Shown: positions 45,839 to 56,154 of the stretch, piece by piece
Layout: each line of letters starts with the position of its first letter
How positions within the stretch are numbered: position 1 is the stretch's first letter
Assembly (NCBI RefSeq): GCF_008195825.1
Contig: NZ_CP043329.1
Location: 3,038,001-3,102,000, forward strand
Direction of reading: 5' to 3'
DNA length: 64,000 bases
From: Pedobacter aquae
GTDB lineage: Bacteria; Bacteroidota; Bacteroidia; Sphingobacteriales; Sphingobacteriaceae
Translations under genes and position numbers: made by a program
The notes under the pieces: generated by a model
Told to the model about the DNA's origin: nothing
Databases searched by the model: none
The model's input: the letters and a program-made list of their open reading frames with translations, nothing else

Positions 45839-47701
45839 ATGTTTGAAAAATACGATGTAATTGTAGTTGGTGCGGGACACGCAGGATGCGAAGCGGCAAC
45901 AGCGGCAGCAAACTTAGGGTCAAAAACACTGCTTATAACCATGAATATGGGCACTATAGCCCAAATGAGTTGTAATCCCGCTATGGGTGGTGTAGCCAAA
46001 GGGCAAATAGTAAGAGAAATAGATGCTATGGGTGGTAAATCGGGTATTATAGCTGATAAATCTACCATACAATTTAGAATGCTTAACCGCTCTAAAGGTC
46101 CCGCAATGTGGTCTCCGCGTACGCAGAATGATAGAATGCGCTTTGCAGAAGAATGGAGGTTAACCTTAGAGGGCACACCAAATTTAGATCTTTGGCAAGA
46201 CATGGCAAGCGGCATTATTGTAAAAGATAATAAGGTCTGTGGTGTTAAAACATCCTTAGGAATTGAGATCATGGCAGAAGCTGTAGTCTTAACCAACGGA
46301 ACTTTTTTAAACGGGGTTATCCATATTGGCGAGAAAAAAATGGGAGGCGGCAGAACAGGAGAAAAATCTGCAACTGGCATTACAGAACAATTGGTAGAAA
46401 TGGGTTTTGAAGCTGGAAGAATGAAGACAGGAACACCGCCGCGGGTTGATGGTAGGTCATTAGATTATACTAAAATGGAAGAACAATGGGGTGATGAAGA
46501 AAGAGGAAAATTCTCTTTTACAGATACTCCTACTCCTACCGAACAAAGATGTTGCTGGATAACTTATACCAATAGCGAAGTACACGAAACTTTAAAACTA
46601 GGTTTTGAAAAATCACCTATGTTTACTGGAAGAATTAAAGGTTTAGGACCTAGATATTGCCCTTCCATTGAGGATAAAATTAACCGCTTTGCCGAAAGAG
46701 AAAGACATCAAATTTTTGTAGAGCCAGAAGGCTGGAACACTGTAGAAATCTATGTAAATGGTTTCTCTACATCTTTACCAGAAGACATTCAGCACAAAGC
46801 ATTAAGATTAATACCTGGCTTTGAAAACGCCAAAATGTTTAGACCCGGGTATGCCATAGAATATGACTTCTTCCCTCCTACACAACTAAGTTTAACCTTA
46901 GAAACTAAATTGATAAAAAATCTATTCTTTGCTGGGCAAATAAACGGAACTACAGGATACGAAGAAGCGGCAGCACAAGGTTTTGTTGCAGGAATAAACG
47001 CACACCAAAAAGTACATGATAAACATGAATTGATACTGAAAAGATCAGAATCATACATAGGCGTTTTAATTGATGATTTGGTTACTAAAGGAACCGAAGA
47101 ACCTTATAGAATGTTTACTTCCAGAGCAGAACATAGGCTACTTCTAAGACAAGATAATGCCGACGAAAGACTCTCTCCTATTGGTTACGAATTAGGCTTG
47201 ATAAGTGAAGACCGTTTAAACCTAGTGAAAGAGAAAATTAAAAATGCTCAAGATATTATAGCCCTCGCAAAAGAAATTAAAATAGATAAAGAAATTGCTA
47301 ACCCAATATTAGAAGAATTAGGAACAAGCAGTATCAGTCAAAGCTATAAACTACACAATCTACTTGGCAGGCCTCAGTTAGAAATGAAAGACCTTAGAAG
47401 AATGAGTAAGCATTTTGACGAGGCTTTAAATAAGTACAATAAAGAAACTATTGAGCAAGCCGAAATAAAAATCAAATACGAAAGTTATTTTGATAAAGAA
47501 ATGGAGATTGTAGAGAAAATGAAAAAAATGGAAGACAGAGAAATTAATCCTGACTTTAATTATCACTCCTTAAATTCTATATCAAAAGAGGCAAGAGAAA
47601 AATTAATGAAGATAAAACCAAGAACTTTAGGTCAAGCTTCAAGAATTTCAGGAGTTTCACCATCTGACGTTTCGGTATTAATGGTTCACATGAATAAGTA
47701 A
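45839..47701 (+). CDS. mnmG: tRNA uridine-5-carboxymethylaminomethyl modification enzyme MnmG (GidA)
   Basis: MnmG, with MnmE, installs the cmnm5 group on wobble U34 of several tRNAs, using FAD and methylene-THF. The 620-residue protein has the FAD-binding [11 protein letters not shown] near the N-terminus, [16 protein letters not shown]-like G-R-T-G-E-K-S, T-G-T-P-P-R-V, and [16 protein letters not shown]. Length is standard. It follows the paired parS sites; the old name gidA reflects its origin-proximal place in many bacteria. Confidence 0.97.
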   Translation: MFEKYDVIVVGAGHAGCEAATAAANLGSKTLLITMNMGTIAQMSCNPAMGGVAKGQIVREIDAMGGKSGIIADKSTIQFRMLNRSKGPAMWSPRTQNDRMRFAEEWRLTLEGTPNLDLWQDMASGIIVKDNKVCGVKTSLGIEIMAEAVVLTNGTFLNGVIHIGEKKMGGGRTGEKSATGITEQLVEMGFEAGRMKTGTPPRVDGRSLDYTKMEEQWGDEERGKFSFTDTPTPTEQRCCWITYTNSEVHETLKLGFEKSPMFTGRIKGLGPRYCPSIEDKINRFAERERHQIFVEPEGWNTVEIYVNGFSTSLPEDIQHKALRLIPGFENAKMFRPGYAIEYDFFPPTQLSLTLETKLIKNLFFAGQINGTTGYEEAAAQGFVAGINAHQKVHDKHELILKRSESYIGVLIDDLVTKGTEEPYRMFTSRAEHRLLLRQDNADERLSPIGYELGLISEDRLNLVKEKIKNAQDIIALAKEIKIDKEIANPILEELGTSSISQSYKLHNLLGRPQLEMKDLRRMSKHFDEALNKYNKETIEQAEIKIKYESYFDKEMEIVEKMKKMEDREINPDFNYHSLNSISKEAREKLMKIKPRTLGQASRISGVSPSDVSVLMVHMNK

Positions 47702-47821
47702 TTGATTATCAGTATTTTAACATAAAAAAGTACAGATTTAAAATATTTGATATAAACGACTTTTTTAAATTTTTAATGATAATATTCATAAAAATGATAA
47801 AATGTCTTAAATCGCATAAAA

Positions 47822-49450
47822 ATGCTTTTAAATAAAAAGGTGGTAAAAAATATACATTTCATCGTTCTATCTTGGATGATTTTACTTATCCAAGCTTGTG
47901 CAAGTATGCAAACACCACAAGGCGGACCAAAAGATGAGCAAGCACCAAAGGTTTTAAAAGAAACACCAAAAAATTTATCAACCAACTTTATCAATAAAAA
48001 AATACTGATTGAATTTGATGAATATTTTAAACTAAATAATGAGTTTACGGAAATTGCGATTTCGCCAGCACAAGAAAACCCTCCTGTTTTTAAAATAAAA
48101 CAAAAAAGTTTAGAGATAGAACTGAAAGATACTTTAGAAGCTAATACTACTTACACGATAAACTTTGGTAATGCTATTACAGATGTAAACGAAAGTAATA
48201 AACTTCTAAATTACAGTTACGTATTTTCTACAGGCCCACAAATAGATTCTTTACAAATTTCTGGTAAGGTTTTAAATTCAGATGATAACTTGCCATTTAA
48301 AGGAGCTACAGTTTTTATTTTTCCCATAGAGCGAGATACCTTATTTGGTAAAAAAAGACCTGCTATTTTTACAACTACAGATTCATCTGGCGTATTTGCT
48401 ATCAAAAACTTAAAAGAAGCAACTTATAAAATATATGCACTTAAAGAAGAATCTGGAGATAGGATTTACAACTCGCCTAAAGAAGAAATAGCATTTTTAG
48501 GTAATCCCTTAACACTCAATAAAGATACGGCTAACATCGTCTTAAAACTGTTTAAAGAAGTACCAGAGAAATTTAGGGTATTAGATAAAAAAATAGAATC
48601 TGATGGAAGAATAACCCTTATTTTTAATAAAGCTATTAAAAAGCCATCTATCAGATTTTTAGATAATACGATTAAAAATCCCATCATATCATATTCAAAA
48701 AACGCCGATACAACTTTAATCTGGTTAAGAGAAATAACTTTTGATTCGCTTAAACTAGCCGTAAGTGAAAACAATAAAGTTCTGGACACCATTAAGTTAA
48801 CCAGAAACAAAAAAGATAATTATACCAGAACAATAAAGTTTGAAAATAACCTGATATCAGGAAAAATTAAACCTGGTACATCTTTAGAACTTAGCTCTAA
48901 CCTGCCTTTAGCTAGTATTAATAAATCTTTAGTACAAGTACTGGTTGACTCTGTGGCACAAACCAATTTTAGCTTTGATATCATTGATGCTAATAATAGG
49001 GTTGTACGAGTTAATTATCCTTGGCGGATAAAGAAAAGATATAGTCTGGTATTTAAAGAAAATGCAATTACAGATATTTACGGAACAAAAAATAAAGAAA
49101 TAAGCCTTGATATTGAGTTGGATGAAATAGAAAATTACGGCAACTTAACGCTTAACGTAGACAGAGCAGATACAAGTAAAAATTATATTGTTCAGTTATT
49201 AAACGAGAAAAAACAAGTTTTAAAAGAGACACCCCTTAATGCTAATTCTCTATTAAGTTATAACACCATTAGCAACGGCAAATATTATGTTAAGGTGGTA
49301 GAAGACCTCAATAAAAACGAGCTCTATGATACTGGAAATGTTAAAAATAACATCCAACCAGAAAAAGTATGGCTTTATGATAAAGAATTGATTATCAGAC
49401 CTAATTGGGACAGAGAAGAGAAAATAACAATTCCTAAAGAGTTTCCTTAA
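47822..49450 (+). CDS. Ig-like (Big_5) domain lipoprotein
   Basis: A 542-residue lipoprotein with a signal peptide and lipobox I-Q-A-C at residues 23-26. The first domain (about 40-140) is Big_5-like, starting P-Q-G-G-P-K-D-E-Q-A-P-K-V and ending T-T-Y-T-I-N-F-G-N-A-I-T-D. Several more beta-sandwich segments and a late P-E-K-V-W-L-Y-D follow. This combination is widespread in Bacteroidota, and its function is unknown; a cell-surface or periplasmic structural role is likely. Its last 17 bases overlap the convergent carbonic anhydrase-like gene. Confidence 0.85.
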   Translation: MLLNKKVVKNIHFIVLSWMILLIQACASMQTPQGGPKDEQAPKVLKETPKNLSTNFINKKILIEFDEYFKLNNEFTEIAISPAQENPPVFKIKQKSLEIELKDTLEANTTYTINFGNAITDVNESNKLLNYSYVFSTGPQIDSLQISGKVLNSDDNLPFKGATVFIFPIERDTLFGKKRPAIFTTTDSSGVFAIKNLKEATYKIYALKEESGDRIYNSPKEEIAFLGNPLTLNKDTANIVLKLFKEVPEKFRVLDKKIESDGRITLIFNKAIKKPSIRFLDNTIKNPIISYSKNADTTLIWLREITFDSLKLAVSENNKVLDTIKLTRNKKDNYTRTIKFENNLISGKIKPGTSLELSSNLPLASINKSLVQVLVDSVAQTNFSFDIIDANNRVVRVNYPWRIKKRYSLVFKENAITDIYGTKNKEISLDIELDEIENYGNLTLNVDRADTSKNYIVQLLNEKKQVLKETPLNANSLLSYNTISNGKYYVKVVEDLNKNELYDTGNVKNNIQPEKVWLYDKELIIRPNWDREEKITIPKEFP

Positions 49451-49955
49451 ACCAACTAGAGTACAAAATATAATTATTTGGTAATTTATCTAATAAAGCC
49501 CTTTGCTTATCTGTTAAGGGCTTTATTTTTTTAGCTGGCATTCCGGCATATAAATAACCAGATTCACACAGCATATTCTCTAAAACCACAGCTCCGGCCG
49601 CAATAATTACATACTCTTCAACCACAGCATTATCCATAACTATAGCGCCCATACCTACCAAGACTTTGTCTTTTAAAGTACAACCATGTACCAAAGCATT
49701 ATGCCCAATAGAAACTTGATTACCAATAGTAGTAGATGCTTTTAAATAAGTTGCATGAATTACAGCACCATCTTGAATATTGGTATCATGACCAATGGTG
49801 ATGCTGTTCACATCGCCACGTATAACTGCATTAAACCAAACTGAGCAATTATTACCCATTTTAACATCTCCAACGATGGTAGCATTTGGTGCAATAAAAC
49901 AATCGTTACCCCATTTGGGTAATTTTCCTAAAACTGGCAATATCAATGGTTCCAT
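49434..49955 (-). CDS. Gamma carbonic anhydrase-like protein
   Basis: A 173-residue left-handed beta-helix protein made of hexapeptide repeats (V-W-F-N-A-V-I-R-G-D-V, I-G-H-D-T-N-I-Q-D-G-A-V-I-H, I-G-N-Q-V-S-I-G-H-N-A-L-V-H-G). The three His residues in A-V-I-H, I-G-H-N and L-V-H-G match the metal ligands of YrdA/PaaY-type trimeric enzymes. Such proteins may be carbonic anhydrases or thioesterases. Its start shares a base with the nadB stop (49955), and its end overlaps the lipoprotein gene. Confidence 0.9.
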   Translation of the reverse strand: MEPLILPVLGKLPKWGNDCFIAPNATIVGDVKMGNNCSVWFNAVIRGDVNSITIGHDTNIQDGAVIHATYLKASTTIGNQVSIGHNALVHGCTLKDKVLVGMGAIVMDNAVVEEYVIIAAGAVVLENMLCESGYLYAGMPAKKIKPLTDKQRALLDKLPNNYILYSSWFKETL

Positions 49956-51544
49956 TATAATACGGTATCTTTTAGTTCTTTTGCATGCTGAGGATAATCT
50001 GTTGTATAATGTAATCCTCTACTTTCTTTACGCTCTGTAGCTGACTTTATGACAATGTAGGAAACTTGTATTAAATTTCTTAATTCGCACAATTTAACAG
50101 AAAGTTTAGTTCTCTTATAAAACTCTTCCGTTTCTTCATATAAAAGTCGCAACCTTCTCATGGCTCTTTCTAATCTAAAATCAGAACGAACAATACCCAC
50201 ATAGTCGCTCATCATCTTCTGCATCTCGCGGATATTATGGGTTACCAAAATATCTTCATTAGAAAGTTGTGTGTTTTGATCATTCCAATCTGGAATATGA
50301 GTAGGAACATTAAACTCATTTAACCTATCCTTAGCATCTAAATAAATCCTATGAGAATAAACCAATGCCTCCAATAAAGAGTTAGAAGCCAAACGATTAG
50401 CACCATGCAAACCAGTAGAAGTAACCTCGCCACAAGCATATAAACCTTTAATAGATGAGCGTCCAAATTCATCAACTAAAACACCACCACACATATAATG
50501 GCAAGCGGGCGTAACAGGTATCATATCTTTTGTCATATCTATCCCAATAGATAAACACTTAGCGTAGATATTTGGAAAATGAGAAAGTAAATCTTCTTTT
50601 TTACGATGTCTGATATCCAAATAAACAAAATCATCACCAGACTTTTTCATCTCTGCATCAATAGCTCTTGCTACAATATCCCGAGGAGCTAAAGAACCAC
50701 GCTCATCATATTCATACATAAATTCATCCCCATTTCTTCTTTTTAAAACACCTCCAAAACCTCTTACAGCCTCTGAAATTAAAAAAGAAGGATACTCGCC
50801 AGGATTATACAATGCAGTAGGATGAAATTGTATGAACTCCATATTTCTAACTTTAGCCTTAGCCCTGTAAGCCATAGCAATACCATCACCAGTTGCTATG
50901 GTTGGGTTTGTGGTAGAACTATAAATATGGCCAGCACCGCCAGCAGCTAATACCGTAATTTTTGATGTAATTTTTTCTATAGTATTATCGGCAGTATTTA
51001 GAGCATAAATTCCGTAACATTCAATATTATCAGAATGTCTGTTAACAAACTCACCTGTATGATGTTGGGTAATTAAATCGACCGCAAAATAATGCGTAAG
51101 TATTTCTATATTAGGGTTTTGATGTATTTCTTCTAATAAAGAACGTTCTATTTCGAAACCTGTAATATCCTTATAATGTAATACACGATGTTCTGAATGC
51201 CCACCTTCTTTAGCTAAATCATAAAATCCTGTTTTATCTTTATCAAACTTAGCTCCGTATTCAATAATTTCAGAAATTCTATCTGGACCTTCAGTAACAA
51301 CAATCTCTACAATGTTCTTATCGCACAAACCATCACCAGCAATTAAGGTATCATTAATATGTTTTTCAAAAGAATCTTCTTTATTATCCACAACTACAGC
51401 AACACCACCTTGTGCATACTTCGTGTTAGATTCGTCTTCATTAGATTTTGTAACTATCAGAACTTTACCATGCTTTGCAGCCTTAAGGGCAAAACTTAAA
51501 CCAGCAATACCAGATCCTATAACCAGGAAATCAACATTTCTCAT
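49955..51544 (-). CDS. nadB: L-aspartate oxidase
   Basis: NadB oxidises L-aspartate to iminoaspartate, the first step of NAD synthesis, and passes it to NadA. The 529-residue flavoprotein has V-I-G-S-G-I-A-G-L-S-F at 7-17, N-T-K-Y-A-Q-G-G-V-A-V, the catalytic-face H-P-T-A-L-Y-N-P-G, S-E-A-V-R-G-F-G-G, and A-C-H-Y-M-C-G-G-V with a following G-L-H-G-A-N-R-L-A-S-N-S-L-L-E. It is divergent from nadA across a 452-base AT-rich gap. A DnaA-box word lies inside it at 51384-51392. Confidence 0.96.
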   Translation of the reverse strand: MRNVDFLVIGSGIAGLSFALKAAKHGKVLIVTKSNEDESNTKYAQGGVAVVVDNKEDSFEKHINDTLIAGDGLCDKNIVEIVVTEGPDRISEIIEYGAKFDKDKTGFYDLAKEGGHSEHRVLHYKDITGFEIERSLLEEIHQNPNIEILTHYFAVDLITQHHTGEFVNRHSDNIECYGIYALNTADNTIEKITSKITVLAAGGAGHIYSSTTNPTIATGDGIAMAYRAKAKVRNMEFIQFHPTALYNPGEYPSFLISEAVRGFGGVLKRRNGDEFMYEYDERGSLAPRDIVARAIDAEMKKSGDDFVYLDIRHRKKEDLLSHFPNIYAKCLSIGIDMTKDMIPVTPACHYMCGGVLVDEFGRSSIKGLYACGEVTSTGLHGANRLASNSLLEALVYSHRIYLDAKDRLNEFNVPTHIPDWNDQNTQLSNEDILVTHNIREMQKMMSDYVGIVRSDFRLERAMRRLRLLYEETEEFYKRTKLSVKLCELRNLIQVSYIVIKSATERKESRGLHYTTDYPQHAKELKDTVL

Positions 51545-51996
51545 ATTAAAATGGCTATGTTTTAAACAAGCCTTTGTTTTATGTGTATAAAAGTATAAAA
51601 GATGTTAGTTTAATGTATGTAATAAATCAAAAGTATTTGAAAATGTTAACAAAGTAGCTAAAACTAAAAATCTACATTAACTTATCACTTACTTACTAGT
51701 AACAAATCAACATTTATTAACGTTTTAAAAATACTTAATATTAAACAGAATAATTATATAATATTTTTGTTGCTAATTATAAGAATACTGATAATCAATT
51801 AGATAAATACTTATAAATGTTAATAAATTGTTAGTATTATTAAAGTAAGTCAAAAATCAATATTAATCTCTTTAAAGATATACACCAAACTAACACCTTA
51901 ATAAACAATAAGAATTTTATATATAAATAATTAGTTATTATTAGAAAGTGGAGAAACCATTATTTTGAAATTTATACCTTTGGATAAGGAAAAAAA
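51545..51996. other. 452-base AT-rich gene-free region between nadB and nadA
   Basis: The gap has very few G or C bases and no coding frame. It contains recurring TGTTAAYAAA words (near 51645, 51713 on the reverse strand, and 51819) and long A/T tracts. It holds the promoters of both nad genes and is the longest AT-rich spacer in the window. With a TTATCCACA word nearby and parS 6 kb away it is a weak candidate for the replication origin. Confidence 0.4.
51975..51982 (+). promoter_or_regulatory. Candidate -7 box of nadA
   Basis: TACCTTTG matches TAnnTTTG exactly and lies 14 bases before the nadA start codon, implying a very short leader that includes AAGGA at 51985-51990. No TTTG upstream box is seen at the usual distance. 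Confidence 0.4.
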
Positions 51997-52989
51997 ATGA
52001 ACGTACTAGAAGAGATTAACATAAAAGGTTTTGTTGATGAGTATATTGACCCAACCTTAGACTTATTCGCAGAAATAGAGCGATTAAAAAAAGAAAAAAA
52101 TGCAGTAATTCTTGCACATTACTATCAAGATGCTGATATACAAGATATTGCAGATTATATTGGTGATAGTTTAGGCTTATCTCAAGAAGCTGCTAAAACA
52201 GATGCTGCCATTATTGTTTTTGCTGGTGTACATTTTATGGCAGAAACAGCCAAAATATTATCGCCAAATAAAAAAGTATTATTACCAGACAGTAAAGCAG
52301 GTTGTTCTTTATCTGATAGCTGTCCGCCGCACTTATTTAAGAAATTTAAAGAGAAATATCCAGACCATTTAGTTATTACTTATGTAAACTGTACGGCAGA
52401 ATTAAAAGCTTTAAGTGATATTGTTTGTACATCTAGCAATGCAGTACAAATTGTAGAAAGCTTACCAAAAGATCAGAAAATCATTTTCGGGCCTGATAAA
52501 AATTTGGGTGCTTACGTGATGAAGAAAACAGGTAGAGATATGGTTTTATGGAATGGTGCTTGTATGGTTCATGAGATTTTTGCTCATGAAAAAATTACCA
52601 AATTAAAGGAGCGCCATCCGCAAGCTAAATTTATTGCACACCCAGAATGTGAAGATCATATTTTAGCTATGGCCGATTATATTGGCTCTACTACTGGTTT
52701 ATTAAATTATACCATTAAGAATGAAGCAAAAGAGTTTATTGTAGCTACAGAATCAGGAATTATCCATCAAATGGCTAAAGCAAATCCTGATAAAACTTTT
52801 ATTCCGGCACCACCAAACAATACTTGTGCTTGTAATGATTGTCCGCATATGAAGCGTAATACTTTAGAAAAACTGTATTTATGTTTAAAAAACGAATTAC
52901 CTGAAGTAGATGTTCCACGTGAAATTATAGAAAGAGCAAGACTGCCCATTGAAAGAATGCTAGATATATCAGCCAAATTAGGTCTTTAA
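51997..52989 (+). CDS. nadA: Quinolinate synthase
   Basis: NadA condenses iminoaspartate with dihydroxyacetone phosphate to quinolinate using a [4Fe-4S] cluster. The 330-residue protein has [14 protein letters not shown] near the N-terminus, [21 protein letters not shown] near the second third, and C-A-C-N-D-C-P-H-M near residue 270-280. The Cys residues in V-N-C, G-A-C-M or H-P-E-C and the C-terminal cluster supply the ligands. The end contains a parS-like word (52911-52926). A weak hairpin follows at 53002-53029. Confidence 0.96.
   Translation: MNVLEEINIKGFVDEYIDPTLDLFAEIERLKKEKNAVILAHYYQDADIQDIADYIGDSLGLSQEAAKTDAAIIVFAGVHFMAETAKILSPNKKVLLPDSKAGCSLSDSCPPHLFKKFKEKYPDHLVITYVNCTAELKALSDIVCTSSNAVQIVESLPKDQKIIFGPDKNLGAYVMKKTGRDMVLWNGACMVHEIFAHEKITKLKERHPQAKFIAHPECEDHILAMADYIGSTTGLLNYTIKNEAKEFIVATESGIIHQMAKANPDKTFIPAPPNNTCACNDCPHMKRNTLEKLYLCLKNELPEVDVPREIIERARLPIERMLDISAKLGL
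52911..52926. promoter_or_regulatory. Possible degenerate parS-like site inside nadA
   Basis: TGTTCCACGTGAAATT agrees with TGTTNCACGTGNAACA at all but the last two positions. It encodes D-V-P-R-E, so it could arise by chance from codon choice. parS sites do occur within genes, and its distance from the pair is about 7 kb. Confidence 0.3.
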
Positions 52990-53001
52990 AAAAATAAAAT
53001 G

Positions 53002-53029
53002 GCGTCAATAGCAGAAATGTTATTAACGC
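53002..53029 (+). terminator. Weak terminator after nadA
   Basis: GCGTCAATA at 53002-53010 pairs, with one mismatch, with TATTAACGC at 53021-53029, and a short T-rich run follows. It lies just after the nadA stop and 22 bases before the next gene's start. Confidence 0.4.
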
Positions 53030-53051
53030 TTTCTCTCTACATTAAACTAAA

Positions 53052-54530
53052 ATGATGAAAATCTTGAAATTATTCATGCTATCTGCTATAGTTTTGATGG
53101 TTTCATGTATATCTAAAAAAGAGTATAATCAAGCTTTAAGTATTAAACATCCTGTTGAAGCATTAAAAAAAGATTATCAAATTCTAAAAACATCTTTAAT
53201 AGAAGCACATCCTGGTATTTATTGGTATATAGATGCTGCTGTTTTAAATCATAAGTTTGATAGTGTTGAAAACCTGCTGCATAAACCTTTAACTTCTTTA
53301 GAGTTTTATAGATACGTTGCTCCATTAATAACAGAAATTAAATGCGGACATACACGTTTGGTTTATCCTAATAAGAAATACACTGTAGCAGAAAAACATA
53401 TATTAAAAGCAAAAGGAGTTCATCCTTTTAATCAGTTTAAAATAGCTTTAGATGATGATAAAGTTTGGATTAAATCTGTAAGAGATTCTTCAAATCATAG
53501 GCTTAAACCTAAAATGCAAATCTTAAGTATTGATGGTTATCCTATAGATAGTATCGTTAAAAAAGCAAATCAATTATTTAGTTCTGATGGTTTTAATAAA
53601 ACTTTATATCCGTATATCGTAGAAAATAATTTTGGTTATTACTATCAATTAAACTTTATAAAAAGCGATAGCATCCAATTAAAAATTAAAGAAGATACAC
53701 TGGTAAAAAATATCACTTTAGGGTTTAATAAAATTAAATCATCATCAAAGAAAGTAAACAAAAAACTAGCTTATTTAGGTAAAGATGCTGATGGTAAACC
53801 CATATTAAATTTAAAAATAGATAGCCTAAACAAAATAGCTACTTTAAAAGTTGGTAGCTTTAGTTTTGAGCAAGCTAATTTTAGTAAGTTTTATAGGCAA
53901 TCATTTAAAAAGCTTAAAGAACAAGAAATTAACAGTTTAATTCTTGATTTAAGAGGAAATACAGGCGGAAAATTAAGTGCTTGCAATAAATTATTTAAGT
54001 ATTTATATGATAAAGCAGCCATATTTAACCAAAGGGTTGAGGTTAAAGAAAGGTATATATCTACCCGTAAATATTTCCAAAATTCATGGTTTTATAACTT
54101 CCCTTTTCCACATTTAACCATAAAAAAAGATACAGCTGGTTTTTATACGGCTTTAAGAACTCATAAAGCTTTAAACCCAAAAAAGAACGTTTACAAAAAT
54201 GATTTATATGTATTGATAAACGGCTTATCATACTCTGCAACTTCTTTATTGGCAGCAAACTTACAAGGTGTAAAACGAGGAATTTTTATTGGCGAAGAAA
54301 CTGGTGGCGCTTATAACCAATGTACAGCAGGAACAATACCGTATGTTAACCTACCAAATACTAAACTAAAATTGCGTTTACCTTTAAAAGTTATCAAACC
54401 AAATACCTCACAAAATATAGTTGGGAGAGGTGTTTTTCCTCAGTATGAAGTAATTAACACTTTCGTGGATGAGCTAAATGGTAAAGATTATCAGCTAGAA
54501 AAAGCCTTACAACTGATAAAGACCAGGTAA
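53052..54530 (+). CDS. S41-family peptidase, lipoprotein
   Basis: A 492-residue exported protease with a signal peptide and lipobox V-S-C (about residues 17-19). The C-terminal-processing-peptidase fold is seen in L-I-L-D-L-R-G-N-T-G-G near 297-307, the nucleophile region L-I-N-G-L-S-Y-S-A-T-S-L-L-A, and I-G-E-E-T-G-G. The PDZ-like region sits at about 125-180 (M-Q-I-L-S-I-D-G-Y-P-I-D). The Ser in S-Y-S-A-T is the likely nucleophile. It is a single gene between nadA and thiL. The substrate is unknown. Confidence 0.87.
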   Translation: MMKILKLFMLSAIVLMVSCISKKEYNQALSIKHPVEALKKDYQILKTSLIEAHPGIYWYIDAAVLNHKFDSVENLLHKPLTSLEFYRYVAPLITEIKCGHTRLVYPNKKYTVAEKHILKAKGVHPFNQFKIALDDDKVWIKSVRDSSNHRLKPKMQILSIDGYPIDSIVKKANQLFSSDGFNKTLYPYIVENNFGYYYQLNFIKSDSIQLKIKEDTLVKNITLGFNKIKSSSKKVNKKLAYLGKDADGKPILNLKIDSLNKIATLKVGSFSFEQANFSKFYRQSFKKLKEQEINSLILDLRGNTGGKLSACNKLFKYLYDKAAIFNQRVEVKERYISTRKYFQNSWFYNFPFPHLTIKKDTAGFYTALRTHKALNPKKNVYKNDLYVLINGLSYSATSLLAANLQGVKRGIFIGEETGGAYNQCTAGTIPYVNLPNTKLKLRLPLKVIKPNTSQNIVGRGVFPQYEVINTFVDELNGKDYQLEKALQLIKTR

Positions 54531-54580
54531 AACTTAATGAGTAATTTTTTGCACTTTTGTATCTCAAAAAGAATTTAAGC

Positions 54581-55630
54581 ATGTTCGAGAATACGCAGAA
54601 GACAGAAATAGCAAATTTAGGAGAGTTTGGTTTAATAGACCATTTAACAAAAAATATAAAATTAAACCTTGATACCACTATTAAAGGCGCTGGTGATGAC
54701 GCAGCTGTTCTAGATTTTAAAGATAAAAAAACCTTAATTTCTACCGATTTACTTCTAGAAAACATACATTTTGATTTAGCTTTTACACCTTTAAAACACT
54801 TGGGTTATAAAGCTATCCAAGTTAACTTAAGTGATATTTATGCCATGAATGGGATGGCATCTCATGTTACCGTATCATTAGGATTTTCTAGTAAATTTCC
54901 ATTAGAAGCTATAGAAGAATTATATGCTGGTATGTTACTGGCTTGTGATAAATATCAAATTGATTTAATTGGCGGAGACACCACTTCTTCCAGACAGGGT
55001 TTAGTTATCAGCGTTACCAGTATCGGTTATGCTGATGAAAGTGATATTGTTTACCGTAATGGCGCACAAGAAGGAGATTTAATTTGCGTTTCTGGCGATT
55101 TAGGTGGCGCTTATGTAGGTTTACAATTGTTAGAAAGAGAGAAACAAGTTTTTTTAGCAAATCCTAAAATTCAGCCCGATTTAGAAGGTAAAGATTATAT
55201 CATAGAACGCCAGTTAAAACCAGAAGCAAGATTAGATATTGTTGATTTATTGAAGAAGATGGAAATTAAACCAACTTCTATGATAGATATATCAGACGGT
55301 TTAGCTTCCGAAGTATTACATATTACCAAACAATCTAAAAAAGGTTGTAAGTTGTATGAAGAAAAATTTCCTATAGACCCACAAACTGTAGAAATGGCTC
55401 GCGATTTTGGTTTAGATCCAACCGTGTGTGCTTTAAATGGCGGAGAAGATTATGAACTATTATTTACCATAAAACAAGCAGATTACGACCGCTTAAAACA
55501 CGATGTTGATATTTCTGTCATTGGTTATATCACAGAAGAAAACGCTGGTAATTACTTAATCACTCGGTCTGGAAATGCACATGAATTAAAAGCTCAAGGT
55601 TGGAACGCTTTTAAATCTACAGAAAGCTAA
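54581..55630 (+). CDS. thiL: Thiamine-monophosphate kinase
   Basis: ThiL phosphorylates thiamin phosphate to the active pyrophosphate. The 349-residue protein of the PurM/ThiL fold has the N-terminal G-A-G-D-D-A-A-V-L-D, S-T-D-L-L-L-E-N-I-H-F-D, S-D-I-Y-A-M-N-G, and L-I-G-G-D-T-T-S-S near 137-145. Late D-I-S-D-G-L-A-S-E and L-N-G-G-E-D-Y-E-L-L are also typical. I use the ATG at 54581; an upstream in-frame start adds only eight residues. If ThiL makes thiamin pyrophosphate directly, the pyrophosphokinase-like protein would serve salvage only. Confidence 0.94.
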   Translation: MFENTQKTEIANLGEFGLIDHLTKNIKLNLDTTIKGAGDDAAVLDFKDKKTLISTDLLLENIHFDLAFTPLKHLGYKAIQVNLSDIYAMNGMASHVTVSLGFSSKFPLEAIEELYAGMLLACDKYQIDLIGGDTTSSRQGLVISVTSIGYADESDIVYRNGAQEGDLICVSGDLGGAYVGLQLLEREKQVFLANPKIQPDLEGKDYIIERQLKPEARLDIVDLLKKMEIKPTSMIDISDGLASEVLHITKQSKKGCKLYEEKFPIDPQTVEMARDFGLDPTVCALNGGEDYELLFTIKQADYDRLKHDVDISVIGYITEENAGNYLITRSGNAHELKAQGWNAFKSTES

Positions 55631-56154
55631 TGATGTTTATTAGAAAAGGTTCTTTAGCAGATAAAGAAGCACTTTTTAATTTGTATCTGGATGTTTCTAA
55701 AAAACAAAATGGCATCGCCAGAGCGCCAGAAGAAATTGATATCCTTTTTATTGATGATGTTTTTAACAATATCATTAAAAAAGAAGGTTTATTATTCTTA
55801 GGTGAAGAAAGAACAACAGAAAAAGTTATTGCTGCAATTCATGCTCATAAATACGGTATAGGAATATTTGATCATGTTTTAACCCATTTAACCATTTTGG
55901 TACATCGAGATTATCAACATCAGGGATTAGGGACTGAACTTTTTCAAAGGTTTTTAAGTGAAATAGAAAAACACCGACCAGATATTAAAAGAGTAGAGCT
56001 AGAATCAAGAGCATCTAACAAAAAAGCCTTAAGAATTTATCAAAAAATGGGTTTTAAACATGAGGGCGTCTTGCATCAAAAAACAAGAAATATAGACGGC
56101 TCTTTTGAGGATAGTTATGTTTTTGCTTGGGAGAATAAAAACTTCTTGTACTAA
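55630..56154 (+). CDS. GNAT-family N-acetyltransferase
   Basis: A 174-residue acetyltransferase with the acetyl-CoA motif V-H-R-D-Y-Q-H-Q-G-L-G-T-E-L and the following E-S-R-A-S-N-K-K-A-L-R-I-Y-Q-K-M-G-F. The late N-I-D-G-S-F-E-D-S-Y is common in RimJ/RimL-like or YhhY-type enzymes. The substrate is unknown. The thiL stop and this start share one base (TAATG), so they are coupled. Its last four bases overlap the convergent M16 peptidase gene. Confidence 0.9.
   Translation: MMFIRKGSLADKEALFNLYLDVSKKQNGIARAPEEIDILFIDDVFNNIIKKEGLLFLGEERTTEKVIAAIHAHKYGIGIFDHVLTHLTILVHRDYQHQGLGTELFQRFLSEIEKHRPDIKRVELESRASNKKALRIYQKMGFKHEGVLHQKTRNIDGSFEDSYVFAWENKNFLY

Noticed and set aside
45730-46380. Long open frame opposite mnmG
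   Set aside because: It is antisense to a highly conserved gene and covers the parS pair; its composition is Pro/Ser-rich noise.
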